Position numbers and translations under genes: made by a program
NCBI GenBank assembly: GCA_963735955.1
Contig: CAVTND010000011.1
Span: 1-64,000, forward strand
Direction: 5' to 3'
Origin: CAVTND01 sp963735955
Lineage (GTDB): Bacteria > Pseudomonadota > Gammaproteobacteria > Burkholderiales > Burkholderiaceae_F
DNA length: 64,000 nt
Shown: in pieces, positions 8,727 to 17,232 of the stretch
How the letters are laid out: each line of letters begins with the position of its first letter
How positions within the stretch are numbered: the first letter of the stretch is position 1
The notes under the pieces: generated by a model
Told to the model about the DNA's origin: nothing
The model's database searches: none
Seen by the model: only the letters and a program-made list of their open reading frames with translations

Positions 8727-8854
8727 GGCTAAGTCCGCTGCGCTGATGGACGCATCCAATCGGATCACCTTCGGAAAGTCCCGATGACCGGGCTATCAAG
8801 TTCCGAAGAAAATATTGCGCAGGCAAATCAAGTCGTTACTGAGGATTCGAAAGA

Positions 8855-10597
8855 GTGTCTGAGTTGCCCTCCTCCCGCGCACACGACGAACGAGCGCTCG
8901 ATCACGCGTTGAAGGTGGGGGAGTGGCACGTTGATCCGGCCGTCAATGAACTGCGCCGCTACGGCGAATCGACGCGTCTCGAGCCCAAGGCCATCGAGGT
9001 ACTGGTCTATCTCGCGCGGCGAGCGGGCCATGTCGTCGGGCGGGAGGAGCTGCTGGCAGCCGTCTGGCCCGGCGTGATCGTCGGCGATGACGCGCTTACT
9101 CAGGCCATCATCAAACTGCGCAGGGCGTTGGGCGACGATGCCCGGCAGCCAACCTACATCGAAACGATTTCCAAGCGTGGCTATCGCCTGATTGCGCTGG
9201 TGTCGGCTCCCGCCGAATCGGCGGCTGTGCCATTGCAGTTCCCGGCTCCAGAAGGCGATCGTCGCAGGCCCGTGTTACCCGTGCTTGCCGGCGCGGCGCT
9301 TTTCGCAACCCTGTTGGCACTGTTCATTGTCCCGGATGCCGTAAGGCGGTTGAGCCTGCCTTGGCTCGCCAGCGACGGCGTGAACAGCAGCTCGTCAGGC
9401 GTAACTGCGAACGCGCGGCCGACCATTGCCGTTCTGCCGCTCGTCAATCAAAGCGGCAATCCCCAACGCGACTATTTCACCGACGGCGTGACTGAAGACA
9501 TCATCTACGCGCTCGGACGCTTTTCCGGGCTGGGCGTCATCTCGCGCAGTGCGGTCGGGCCGTTCAAGTCTCGCCCGGCAAGCCCGCAAGTCATCAAGAG
9601 CGAACTGGGAGTGCGCTATTTCGTGACCGGCAGCGTACGTGAGGTCGAAGGCAGGGTCAGGGTCACCGTCGAACTCAGCGATGCCGACATGGGCACCGTG
9701 CTGTGGTCCGATCGCTACGAGGGCGAGAGCAAAGATATCTTCGAAATCCAGGACCGGATCGTGAAGAACATCGTCGGCGCTCTCGCGGTGAAGGTCACAC
9801 GGCTGGAGGAACAGCGCGCGGTTTCAAAGTCTCCGCAAAATCTCGAGGCCTATGACCTCGCGTTGCGCGCACGCGCGTTGCTAGTGAAGTCGGATCGCGC
9901 CGCCAATCGCGAAGCGCGTGCGGCGCTCGCGAAAGCCTTGCTGCTTGCTCCGGACTACGCCGAAGCCTACGTCCTGTTGACCGATGCGGAGATTCAGCGG
10001 TCTCTTGCATACGGCTGGACGGAGGATCCTGGCCAGAGCCTGCAAAAAGCGGAGCAGTACGCGCTCAAAGTTCTGACGCTCGACGACGTGGGAGCACAAG
10101 CGCGGGCCCACGGGCAGCTCGGCGTCCTCTACGCGACAGCGGGCAAGCTCGACCAGGCGCTCGTCGAAGCCGACCGCGCGATCGAGCTCAACTCAAGTGA
10201 CGCGTTCGCCTTCGAAACCCGGGGCCAGACGCTCTTGTACTTGGGGCGACCCGAAGAGTCGATTGCTTCGATGGAGGCAGCACAACGGTTCAATCCCGCA
10301 GGCCGAAATTCGGGGGGTGCTTTCGATCGAGCGCTCGCCTACTACACGATGCAACGATATCGCGAGTCACTCGCTACTGCTGACGCGGCGCTCGCGCGCT
10401 ATCCGGATGCCGCGTTTCTATACGCGATACGCGCAGCGAGTCTTGCTCAGATGGGGCAACAGGAAGAGGCGCGCAATGCTGCCGCGCAAGTCATGCGGTT
10501 CGACCCGTTCTTCCCAGCGACAGAGTTCGGCAATCGCTTCGTCAAGCCAGAACACACGGCGCACTTGCAGGAGGGCCTGCGCAAGGCAGGCTTGTGA
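8855..10597 (+). CDS. CadC-like membrane regulator: winged helix, TolB-like domain and TPR repeats
   Basis: Residues 15-110 form an OmpR-type winged helix (ALKVGEWHVDPAVNELRR, LEPKAIEVLVYLARRAGHVVGREELLAAVWPG, YIETISKRGYRLIA). A single membrane helix follows near 130-150 (VLPVLAGAALFATLLALFIV). The periplasmic part begins with a TolB/FlgO-like domain (TIAVLPLVNQSGNPQRDYFTDGVTEDIIYALGRF, SRSAVGPFKS, YFVTGSVREVEGRVRVTVELSDADMGTVLWSDRY). TPR helices run from about residue 330 to 570. This architecture is that of one-component transcription factors with an inner-membrane sensor. It is tail-to-tail with the YHS gene (three-base gap) and divergent from the hydrolase operon at 8726, which is a plausible target. 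Confidence 0.9.
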   Translation: MSELPSSRAHDERALDHALKVGEWHVDPAVNELRRYGESTRLEPKAIEVLVYLARRAGHVVGREELLAAVWPGVIVGDDALTQAIIKLRRALGDDARQPTYIETISKRGYRLIALVSAPAESAAVPLQFPAPEGDRRRPVLPVLAGAALFATLLALFIVPDAVRRLSLPWLASDGVNSSSSGVTANARPTIAVLPLVNQSGNPQRDYFTDGVTEDIIYALGRFSGLGVISRSAVGPFKSRPASPQVIKSELGVRYFVTGSVREVEGRVRVTVELSDADMGTVLWSDRYEGESKDIFEIQDRIVKNIVGALAVKVTRLEEQRAVSKSPQNLEAYDLALRARALLVKSDRAANREARAALAKALLLAPDYAEAYVLLTDAEIQRSLAYGWTEDPGQSLQKAEQYALKVLTLDDVGAQARAHGQLGVLYATAGKLDQALVEADRAIELNSSDAFAFETRGQTLLYLGRPEESIASMEAAQRFNPAGRNSGGAFDRALAYYTMQRYRESLATADAALARYPDAAFLYAIRAASLAQMGQQEEARNAAAQVMRFDPFFPATEFGNRFVKPEHTAHLQEGLRKAGL

Positions 10598-10600
10598 AAG

Positions 10601-11038
10601 CTACTTAAGTGCCTGCCACGCCTGCCGCGCGCGGGCGAGCGCTTCAGGCTCCGCGTCGAGCGCGTCCGACGCCTTGGGCGAAGAGAACACGTACAGCCTG
10701 CCGTCGATGATCTTGAAGATAGTTGGATCGGCGTGGACTTTGTTGCCCTTGCTCATGCCCATTGAGCAGTACCCGCCGAACTGTGGCGTAAAGCGATCGG
10801 GGTCTGCACCAAATGCAGCGCTGTTCTGTGTGCTGGAGAAGTAGTAACGAACGCCGTCCCAGTCCTGCCGGAATTCAGGTGATCCCTGCACGGCGCGGCT
10901 TTGCTTGAAATAGGCAACGACGTCATATCCCTTCAGGGCGACCGTCGGAGTTGCTGCTGTGGTGCCCTGGGCGTGTGCTGCATGGGCCGAGGCCAGTGCG
11001 ATTGCGACCGAAGCAAATATCGACCTTGCGAAATTCAT
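10601..11038 (-). CDS. YHS-domain periplasmic protein
   Basis: ATG 11038 starts a signal peptide (MNFARSIFASVAIALASAHAAHA). The mature part is a YHS-type domain as in COG3350 proteins: LKGYDVVAYFKQSRAVQGSPEFRQDWDGVRYYFSSTQNSAAFGADPDRFTPQFGGYCSMGMSKG, followed by DPTIFKIIDGRLYVFSS. The GGYC cysteine and nearby residues are typical of the family, which is often linked to metal binding or heavy-metal efflux. The partner is unknown. It converges on the CadC-like regulator with a three-base gap and no terminator. Confidence 0.85.
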   Translation of the reverse strand: MNFARSIFASVAIALASAHAAHAQGTTAATPTVALKGYDVVAYFKQSRAVQGSPEFRQDWDGVRYYFSSTQNSAAFGADPDRFTPQFGGYCSMGMSKGNKVHADPTIFKIIDGRLYVFSSPKASDALDAEPEALARARQAWQALK

Positions 11039-11346
11039 CGCGAGATCCCTGTTGTTCGCTGACCTAGTCATCGTACGCGCTTCGCAATGTCGGCTCAACG
11101 CGCCGCGCTTAAACCACGACTCTTCGTCCTTCGCGATCTCGGTGTCTGCTTCCCAGGCGATTTTCTAAGAGGAACACTGCGTTGCTTGTCGATCTGCAGA
11201 ATCCATTCGTGCTCGCCTTCATCCTCGTTGGCGGATGCGTAGCCGTGGCGGTAGGGCCGCGCGCCCCGGCCGGCAACGGCACTGCGACGAACCGCGGTTG
11301 GGCGGTGGCGATCAGCGGCCGGCGCGTCCGGGCGGCGGTACTACCT

Positions 11347-11918
11347 GACCCTAAGCGGACGATGTCACTCAAGGCGCGCGACGCTTGGCGTACTCAATCA
11401 GCGCCTTCAATTTCGTTGGCTGGTTGCTCCTGCTGGGGTAGTACAGGTAAAAGCCTGGGAACGTCGGCGAGAACGAGGTCAACACGCGCTTCAGCCGCTT
11501 GGCTCGGATATGGGGCAGCGCAAGTTGCTCGAAGGTGTACGCCAAACCGACGCCCTCGAGTGCCGCGTCCACGCTGAACAGCGTGTCGCTGATGGTCAGG
11601 TTGCCCTTGACCTCATACTCCACGAGCCGTCCATCGACCTGGAACTCCCACTTGTAGATCACCCCTGTGCCAGCAAAGCGGACGCGGACGCAGTTGTGAC
11701 GCACCAGTTCATCCGGATGGCGGGGAGCAGGAACCCGCCGCAGGTACTCCGGTGAAGCGACCACCGCGACGGTGACCGGTCCACCGAGGGGGACGGCCAC
11801 CATATCCCGGTGGAGGCTCTCGCCCATGCGGACACCGGCATCGAAACCTCTCTCGACGATGTCGACGAAGCCCTCATCGGTGGTCAGTTCAAGCTGAACA
11901 TGGGGATGCTCCCGGAGG
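11347..11918. repeat. Copy B of the 572-bp duplication
   Basis: Gap-free match to 3255-3826 (offset 8092). This copy sits inside a complete LysR gene, so it is the parental version. With copy A in the same orientation, it flanks about 7.5 kb that could be deleted or amplified by homologous recombination. Confidence 0.9.
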
Positions 11919-12265
11919 AAGCCGGCCAGCATGGGTTGCAGGACCATCGCAGTGGAAATTCTTGCTGCATTCAGGCGCAGTGTGCCGGCGGGCCGTCCCT
12001 GCAGGACGTTCAGCTCCTCTCCCGCCTCGAGCACCTGGCCAAGCGCAGGGCCGACCCGCGCGAGGTAGGCCTCGCCGGCTTCGGTCAGGCTCACGCTTCG
12101 CGTCGTCCGATTCAACAGTCGCACTCCCACGCGGGTTTCCAGTTGCCGGATGGCCTGACTGAGGGCTGAGGGCGAGACCTCTAGCTCTGCGGCAGCCGCC
12201 GTGAACCCGCGGCATTCGGCCACTTTCCAGAACGCCATCAATCCATCGAGTTGCTTCAGCTTCAT
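11369..12265 (-). CDS. LysR-family transcriptional regulator
   Basis: Starting at MKLKQLDGLMAFWKVAECRGFTAAAAELEVSPSALSQAIRQLETRVGVRLLNRTTRSVSLTEAGEAYL, residues 1-65 are the LysR winged helix. Residues 90-298 form the periplasmic-binding-like effector domain (LRLNAARISTAMVLQPMLAGFLREHPHVQLELTTDEGFVDIV, then FRVDGR-like strands and DTLFSVDAALEGVGLAYTFEQLALPHI). The length of 298 residues is normal. It is divergent from the aldo-keto reductase at 12391, the usual layout for a LysR activator and its target; effectors are unknown. Its last 572 bases are duplicated at 3.3 kb. A longer start (MPCEGKLQG, 12292) lies over the putative operator and is less likely. Confidence 0.92.
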   Translation of the reverse strand: MKLKQLDGLMAFWKVAECRGFTAAAAELEVSPSALSQAIRQLETRVGVRLLNRTTRSVSLTEAGEAYLARVGPALGQVLEAGEELNVLQGRPAGTLRLNAARISTAMVLQPMLAGFLREHPHVQLELTTDEGFVDIVERGFDAGVRMGESLHRDMVAVPLGGPVTVAVVASPEYLRRVPAPRHPDELVRHNCVRVRFAGTGVIYKWEFQVDGRLVEYEVKGNLTISDTLFSVDAALEGVGLAYTFEQLALPHIRAKRLKRVLTSFSPTFPGFYLYYPSRSNQPTKLKALIEYAKRRAP

Positions 12266-12266
12266 A

Positions 12267-12289
12267 CCTTGAAGCTTACCTTCACAAGG
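12267..12289. promoter_or_regulatory. Imperfect palindrome at the LysR start, putative operator
   Basis: ccttgaag, a short spacer, and cttcacaagg form an imperfect inverted repeat just before the LysR ATG, inside the 125-bp divergent region shared with the aldo-keto reductase. Position and symmetry fit LysR autoregulation; binding is an inference. Confidence 0.4.
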
Positions 12290-13387
12290 CATGCGGCGTT
12301 AGGCGCTTTTTCTTTTTGATGCCCGGGCCCAAAGTGCATGCAACCGGACGCAGAGCGTCCCGAATTACTCGCAGAACGGAGCTAAACACCATGAAGCACA
12401 TTTCGATCGGCGGACTCGATGTCTCGCGCATAGGACTCGGGGCCATGTCGATGTCCGGCTACTACAACATCGGGGCAGGCAGCGACGCCGAGTCGATTCG
12501 CGCCATCCACCGGGCGCTGGATCTGGGCGTCACCCACCTCGACACCGCCGAGATCTACGGCCCCTACCACAACGAGGAGCTGGTCGGCCGGGCCATCAAG
12601 GGTCGCCGCGACCAGGTCGTGTTGGCGACGAAGTTCGGCCTCGTCTCGCACTCCGGTGGCGGCCCCGGTGTCCTCGACAGCACCCCGGCCAACATCCGAG
12701 CCGCGGTCGAGGGCTCGCTGAAGCGGCTCGGCACCGACCACATCGACCTGTACTACCAGCACCGGGTCGACCCCAAAACCCCCATCGAGGACACCGTCGG
12801 CGCCCTGGCCAAGCTAGTCGCTGAGGGCAAGGTCCGATACATCGGCCTGTCCGAGGCCGGCCCCGCCACGATCCGCCGCGCCCACGCCGTGCACCCGGTC
12901 GCAGCGTTGCAGACCGAATACTCTCTGTGGACCCGTGACCCCGAGGCCGAGCTGCTGCCGGTGCTGCGCGAGCTGGGCATCGGCTTCGTTGCCTATTCGC
13001 CGCTCGGCCACGGCTTCCTCACTGGCGAGATCCGCTCGCCCCAGCAGCTCTCCGACGACGACTGGCGCAAGACCAACCCGCGCTTCACCGGCGAGAACTT
13101 CAAGCGCAACCTGCGCATCGTCGACGAAGTCAAGGCCGTTGCCGCAGAGGCGGGTGCAACCCCGGCACAGGTGGCTCTGGCGTGGCTGCTCGCGCAGGGC
13201 GACGACATCGCGCCGATTCCCGGTACCAAGCGGGTCGCTCGTGTCGAGGAGAACACAGCCGCCGAACACCTCGAGCTGAGTGGAAGGCAGATCGAACGGC
13301 TGAACAACCTCGCCCCGGCTGCTGACCCGCCCCGCAGGGCGTGCCAGGGTCAGGTTATAGAGTTTGTTTCCGGAGGAAGGAACGGAC

Positions 13388-13650
13388 ATGAGGAAGAGCC
13401 GATTTACGGACGAGCAGATCGTTGGTTTCTCAAGCAGGCCGAGGCCGGCATGCTGGTCAAGGAGCTGCGCCGCAAGGCGGTTTCAGCGACGCGACCTTCT
13501 ACAAGTGGCGGGCGTGCTTTGGTGGCATGGCCGCCAGCGACGCTCGGTTGCTGCGCGACGTCCAGGCCGGAACGCCAAGCTCAAGAGCTGCTGGCCGAAG
13601 CGCACCTGGACATTGAAGCGCTCAAGGTCGGCTTCGGGGTAAGGCGCTAG
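13388..13650 (+). pseudogene. IS407-group OrfA (DNA-binding transposase subunit), frameshifted
   Basis: MRKSRFTDEQIVGF begins at 13388 after a strong ribosome site (cggaggaagg). The protein then continues across three frames: FLKQAEAGMLVKELRRKA, GGFSDATFYKWRACFGGMAASDARLLRDVQAG, RNAKLK, and finally LLAEAHLDIEALKVGFGVRR with stop at 13650. This is the standard HTH/leucine-zipper OrfA of about 88 residues, so at least three indels are needed to restore it. Confidence 0.85.
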
Positions 13651-14488
13651 CCCCGCAAGTGCGGCGCGCGGCGGGACGCAGGATGCTCGACGCCGTCGAC
13701 ATCAGCGAACGCCGGGCTGCCGCTGCGGGCTGACCCGGACCAGTTATCGCGAGCCGCCGGAGGTGACGCTCGGACCGTGGCATTGAGCACACGCATCGTC
13801 GAGCTCGCGCACGTTCGCCGGCGTGGCGATCGGCGAATTACGATCTGCTCGCCGCGAGGGCGATGCGGTAACGAATAGCGCGTGTGGCGGCTGTACCGCG
13901 AGAACAATCTGCGCTGCGCAAGCGCCGCAAGGCCAAGCGCATCATCAACGGCGCCGACCGCGAGGTGCAGCCAACGGCCGTCAACCAGGTGTGGAGGCTG
14001 GACTTCGTGATGGACGCGCTCGCCAGCGGCCGTCGCATCAAGCGTCTGACCGTCGTCGACGATTTCAGCGGCGAGTGCGTGGACATCGCGGTGGATCACG
14101 GCATCGGCGGCGAGTACGTACGCGTCTGCTCGAGCAGGCGGGGCAGTTCCGCGGCTTCCCCGTGGCGCTACGCACCGACCAGGCGCCGGAGTTCACTAGC
14201 CGCGCCTTCATGGCCTGGGCGCACCGTCGCGGCGTGCGCCACCCGCTCAACGTACGCCGGCAGCCGACGCAGAACGCCTACATCGAGAGCTTCAACGGCA
14301 AGTTCCGCGACGAGCGCCTGAACGAGCAGTGGTTCGAGACACTGGCCCAGGCACGACAGGAGATCACACGCTGGCGCCGCGACTACAACGAGGTGCGCCG
14401 TACAGCGCGATCGGCGCATCCCGCTCGCGCAGTTCGCCGCCGCGCATCGCCGCTCGCTGCGACGCGCAACATCAAAGGTATTACGTAA
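13651..14488 (+). pseudogene. IS407-group OrfB (DDE integrase), frameshifted
   Basis: The rve integrase core is split over frames: LRKRRKAKRI, then NQVWRLDFVMDALASGRRIKRLTVVDDFSGECVDIAVDHGIGGEYV (first catalytic Asp in RLDFVMD), then FRGFPVALRTDQAPEFTSRAFMAWAH (second Asp in RTDQAPEF) and AYIESFNGKFRDERLNEQWFETLAQARQEITRWRRDYNEVR (catalytic Glu in IESFNGKFRDE). The usual G of RTDNGPEF is changed (QAPEF). The N-terminal part between 13651 and 13880 is scrambled. Transposition activity is unlikely as read. Confidence 0.85.
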
Positions 14489-14638
14489 TCTCCCAAACGA
14501 AGGCTCCGCTACGAATCACTGGTACGTCCAAAGGGGGCAGGTCACTGCGGGCGAGCGCCACGACGAAGGGAACATGGCGGTCATCGACCGCTGACCACGG
14601 GGCGACGCAATCGCGCCCTTGGCGCGTATGCACACAAG

Positions 14639-15257
14639 ATGAACCGGAAGAAGCGCGTTCTCCTCTTCGCAACGGCTGGGGCCGCCCTCGGCGGCGGCGC
14701 TTTCACCGTCATGGCGGTGAAGGACCAGACCTACGTCCCGAGCATCCCTTACGCGCCGCTAGGCGAGCCCAATCGCGATGTCGCCGTCGCTCACGGTCGC
14801 GCTCGGGCCACTCGGAGGCTGCGGCCCGCGAGATCGCGCGGATGTTCAATGCGCGCATCGCCCGGATCGACGCGGACTATCCCCGCAGCTTCGCGGGCCA
14901 GGCGAAAGCCGCCTCAGACGCGACAGCGCGAGTGCTTCCGCCGATCCGGGTCGAGCCGAGCGACCTCGCTCGCGCGCGCCGCGTCTTCCTCGTGTCTCCG
15001 ACCTGGATGTTCCGCCCGGCGACGCCGCTTTGGGCCTACGTAGAGCAGGCTCAGCTGAGGGGCAAGGAAGTCACGCTCGTCACGACCGGCAACAGCCGCT
15101 TCGAACAGTCCGAGACGACGCGTTCGCGAGGCAGGTCGAGTCTCGCGGCGGCCGCCTCATTCACCATGTCTTCCTGCGCCGCGGCCGCATCTTCTGGCAG
15201 AAGAGCCGCGAGGAGCTCTTGAAGGAGGTCCGAGCGGAGATGGCTGCATTCAAGTGA
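14639..15257 (+). CDS. Exported flavodoxin-like protein (two frameshifts)
   Basis: ATG 14639 starts a signal or Tat-like leader (MNRKKRVLLFATAGAALGGGAFTVMA), then VPSIPYAPLGEPNRDVAV. In a second frame it continues YSRSGHS-like SRSGHSEAAAREIARMFNARIARIDADYPRSFAGQAKAASD and ARRVFLVSPTWMFRPATPLWAYVEQAQLRGKEVTLVTTGNSRF. A third frame ends AFARQVESRGGRLIHHVFLRRGRIFWQKSREELLKEVRAEMAAF. These are flavodoxin-fold features: a phosphate loop of Ser/Gly after the first strand and a SPTW flavin loop. Shifts lie near 14790 and 15110. FMN-dependent electron transfer is a reasonable role. The gene begins 44 bases after the aldo-keto reductase stop and may belong to that operon. Confidence 0.75.
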
Positions 15258-15290
15258 CGGCGAAGTGGTGCTCCAGCTCGGTCCCGGGCA

Positions 15291-17232
15291 CTAGGGCATC
15301 TCGACCGCTTTCTTCCAATTACTTGTCGATAGTGGTTCAGGAGCATCTGGGCCAAGCTCGGCAAGGAAGGGGCTGAACGACGTGACGCCGTACACCTTCC
15401 CTCCGACAAAGACCTTCTTCTTCACGGCTGCGCCGCCGCGCAGCGCATCTGCGATCGGAAGCATGACGGCGGCGCTTATGACCAACACTTTGGTTGCGCG
15501 GGTGATGGCTGACGTAAAAGAGCCTTCGTTGCTCTTCTAGTTTGGCGCTTTGAACTTCCGGACTGTCATCCTCGTCAAGGTACGGAAGCGTTCCGGCCAT
15601 ACAGCCTGCAACTACGACAAGGTCTCGAGTGAGCCCCTTTGACTTATGAAGGCTCATCACTTGGATAATGTCGCTGTCGCTGCCTGGCAACTCGGGCTGG
15701 GTGATCGCCTCCCGAAGCTCGTCCAACAAGCCTGCAGGATCAGGAGTGGAATACGCAATTGACTGTGCGAGGAGCCGGACGTCCTGCACCTCTGGCTCCC
15801 CAGGTGGCCAAAGAGCGTCGACGAGCGGAAGGCCAGACAAAGCTTGCAGTGCGTTGAGCCGTGTCTGCAGCGAATTCCATTGGTCGACTAAAGTCTTTGT
15901 GTGCGGAAGTTTGATTGTTCCGCTTGCGAGGTTCTTCAGCGCTTCCACGAACGCAGTCCCTGTTGTTTCGCAATGTTTTCGGACACGTCCCACCGCCCCG
16001 CGACGATTGTCATCTGATCCAAACCCAAGCCAGGCGCGAAGTGCTGCTCGATCCGAGGCATTCACCAAGAGCGTAAGCAGGCAAAACCCCTCGGCTGCTT
16101 TGGGGGACGACAAACTGTCCTCTTGAAAGTAGCTGAGCGCGTTTCGTCCACAATCTATCAGTGCATCCTTAATCGCATTCCCAATGAAGCGGCGCGGCGC
16201 AAGAACTAACACGCGTCCTGGGTTCACCTCCGGATGGACCATCAAGTAGTGGTTAATGAACTCCGCGATACCTTCTACTTCTTCCCGCAATGTGTTGTGC
16301 TGGACGACCCACACTGACGCTGCACCCTTGTTCAAATCCGGTTTAAGCGGAGACGGGCGGCTCGTGTGCGGGTCGTGGCCGATCAGTGCGTTGCTGATGG
16401 AGACAATGTTTGGCGGGCACCGCCTGCACTCTTCAATCGTGTACGCCTTGGTTATTAACATCTCGCTCGGAAATGTCCGTATTCCATCTGGGTTTGCGTG
16501 GCGAAAGCTGTAAATGGACTGGTTGTCGTCTCCGATTACAAGTAGCGCACTTGATCCTGCCAACAGCTTTACGAGACTTTGATCTGCCTTGTTGAGATCC
16601 TGATACTCGTCGACAAGGACGTGTTCCAGCGCTGGCATTGCAGGCAGTGCGGGGTTGGACTTCAGAAAGTCGAGCGTCAGTGGTACAAGTTCCCCAATGA
16701 GCATGGATTGATAGAAGCGTAGCCAAGCGACAAGTTCATTCTCGAACTTCTGATCTGTCGCACTCTTCGCATGGCCAGGGACTTCGTGCTGAAGTCGAGC
16801 CCACGCCGCCTCGTACGCGGCAAGCAGTGCTCTTGTCTTCCGTTTGCCACCAAAATGTTCGGCCAAGTCTGCTTCAAGGCAGTCGGTCTCATAGGAAAGT
16901 AAGGGGCGCGGCGACCGTTGGGTGAAGGCAAAAGCCTGTTGCGTTCCGAGAACGGAGAAGCAAAGTGAATGCAGGGTCGAAGCTTGAACCTTGTTGGCGC
17001 TAGGAACTCCGAGCGCAGCCAGTTGTTCTCTCAGGTCGCGAGCTGCCGTCCGCGTAAACGAAACCGCAAGGATGCGTTCAGGCGCGACGCCCTCTTCCAG
17101 TAAGCGCGCAACACGCCGCATCATTGCGAACGTCTTGCCAGTTCCTGGGCCAGCGAGTACGTGAATTACCGGAGCCGTATCGGCCGCGACCTCTTCGTGA
17201 ATACCGTTGAGGCCTACGTCCCAGGTGGACAT
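15291..17232 (-). CDS. UvrD/Rep-type superfamily 1 DNA helicase
   Basis: All SF1A motifs are visible in order: Walker A AGPGTGKT (residues 27-34), motif Ia AVSFTRTAARDLREQL, motif II DEYQD (208-212), motif III GDDNQSIYSFRHA (from 234), motif V VMSLHKSKGLTRDLVVVAG and motif VI EEQRRLFYVSITRAT. The last motif and the tail (VLVISAAVML to NWKKAVEMP) are in another frame: an extra C in AGCCATCACC near 15500 shifts the reading. Corrected length is about 646 residues, near UvrD/GajB size. The ATG at 17232 has a strong site (gcggaggtgaggg) inside the end of the nuclease gene, so the two are translationally coupled. It probably unwinds DNA 3' to 5' using ATP, working with the upstream nuclease. Confidence 0.9.

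Larger units (their letters stand above)
13323..14544 (+). mobile_element. IS3-family, IS407-group insertion sequence with intact ends and decayed transposase
   Basis: Left end TGACCCGCCCCGC and right end (read inward on the other strand) TGACCTGCCCCC form the terminal inverted repeats. The element of about 1.22 kb is flanked on both sides by CTGC (13319-13322 and 14545-14548), a 4-bp target duplication as expected for this group. It carries the remains of OrfA and OrfB in the same direction as the interrupted gene. The clean duplication implies insertion without later rearrangement, so the several frameshifts inside may be sequencing errors. Confidence 0.92.
12391..14594 (+). pseudogene. Aldo-keto reductase gene interrupted by an IS407-group element
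   Basis: ATG 12391 (after acggagctaaacacc) opens MKHISIGGLDVSRIGLGAMSMSGYY. The tetrad motifs are visible: HLDTAEIYG gives Asp and Tyr, VVLATKFG the Lys and DLYYQHRVD the His. NADPH-site phrases follow (IPGTKRVARVEENTAAEHLELS). After LNNLAPAA (13322) the frame enters the IS. The lost end resumes at 14549 as GERHDEGNMAVIDR, stop at 14592-14594. Removing 13323-14544 and one CTGC copy gives 978 bases, exactly 326 codons including the stop. Only the last 15 residues are displaced, replaced by IS-encoded sequence to 13650, so the mutant protein may keep some activity. It would reduce aldehydes or ketones. Confidence 0.92.

Noticed and set aside
11182..11577. Plus-strand ORF over the LysR 3' end
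   Set aside because: Its second half is antisense to the LysR gene and is copied at 3.3 kb only because the LysR segment is duplicated.
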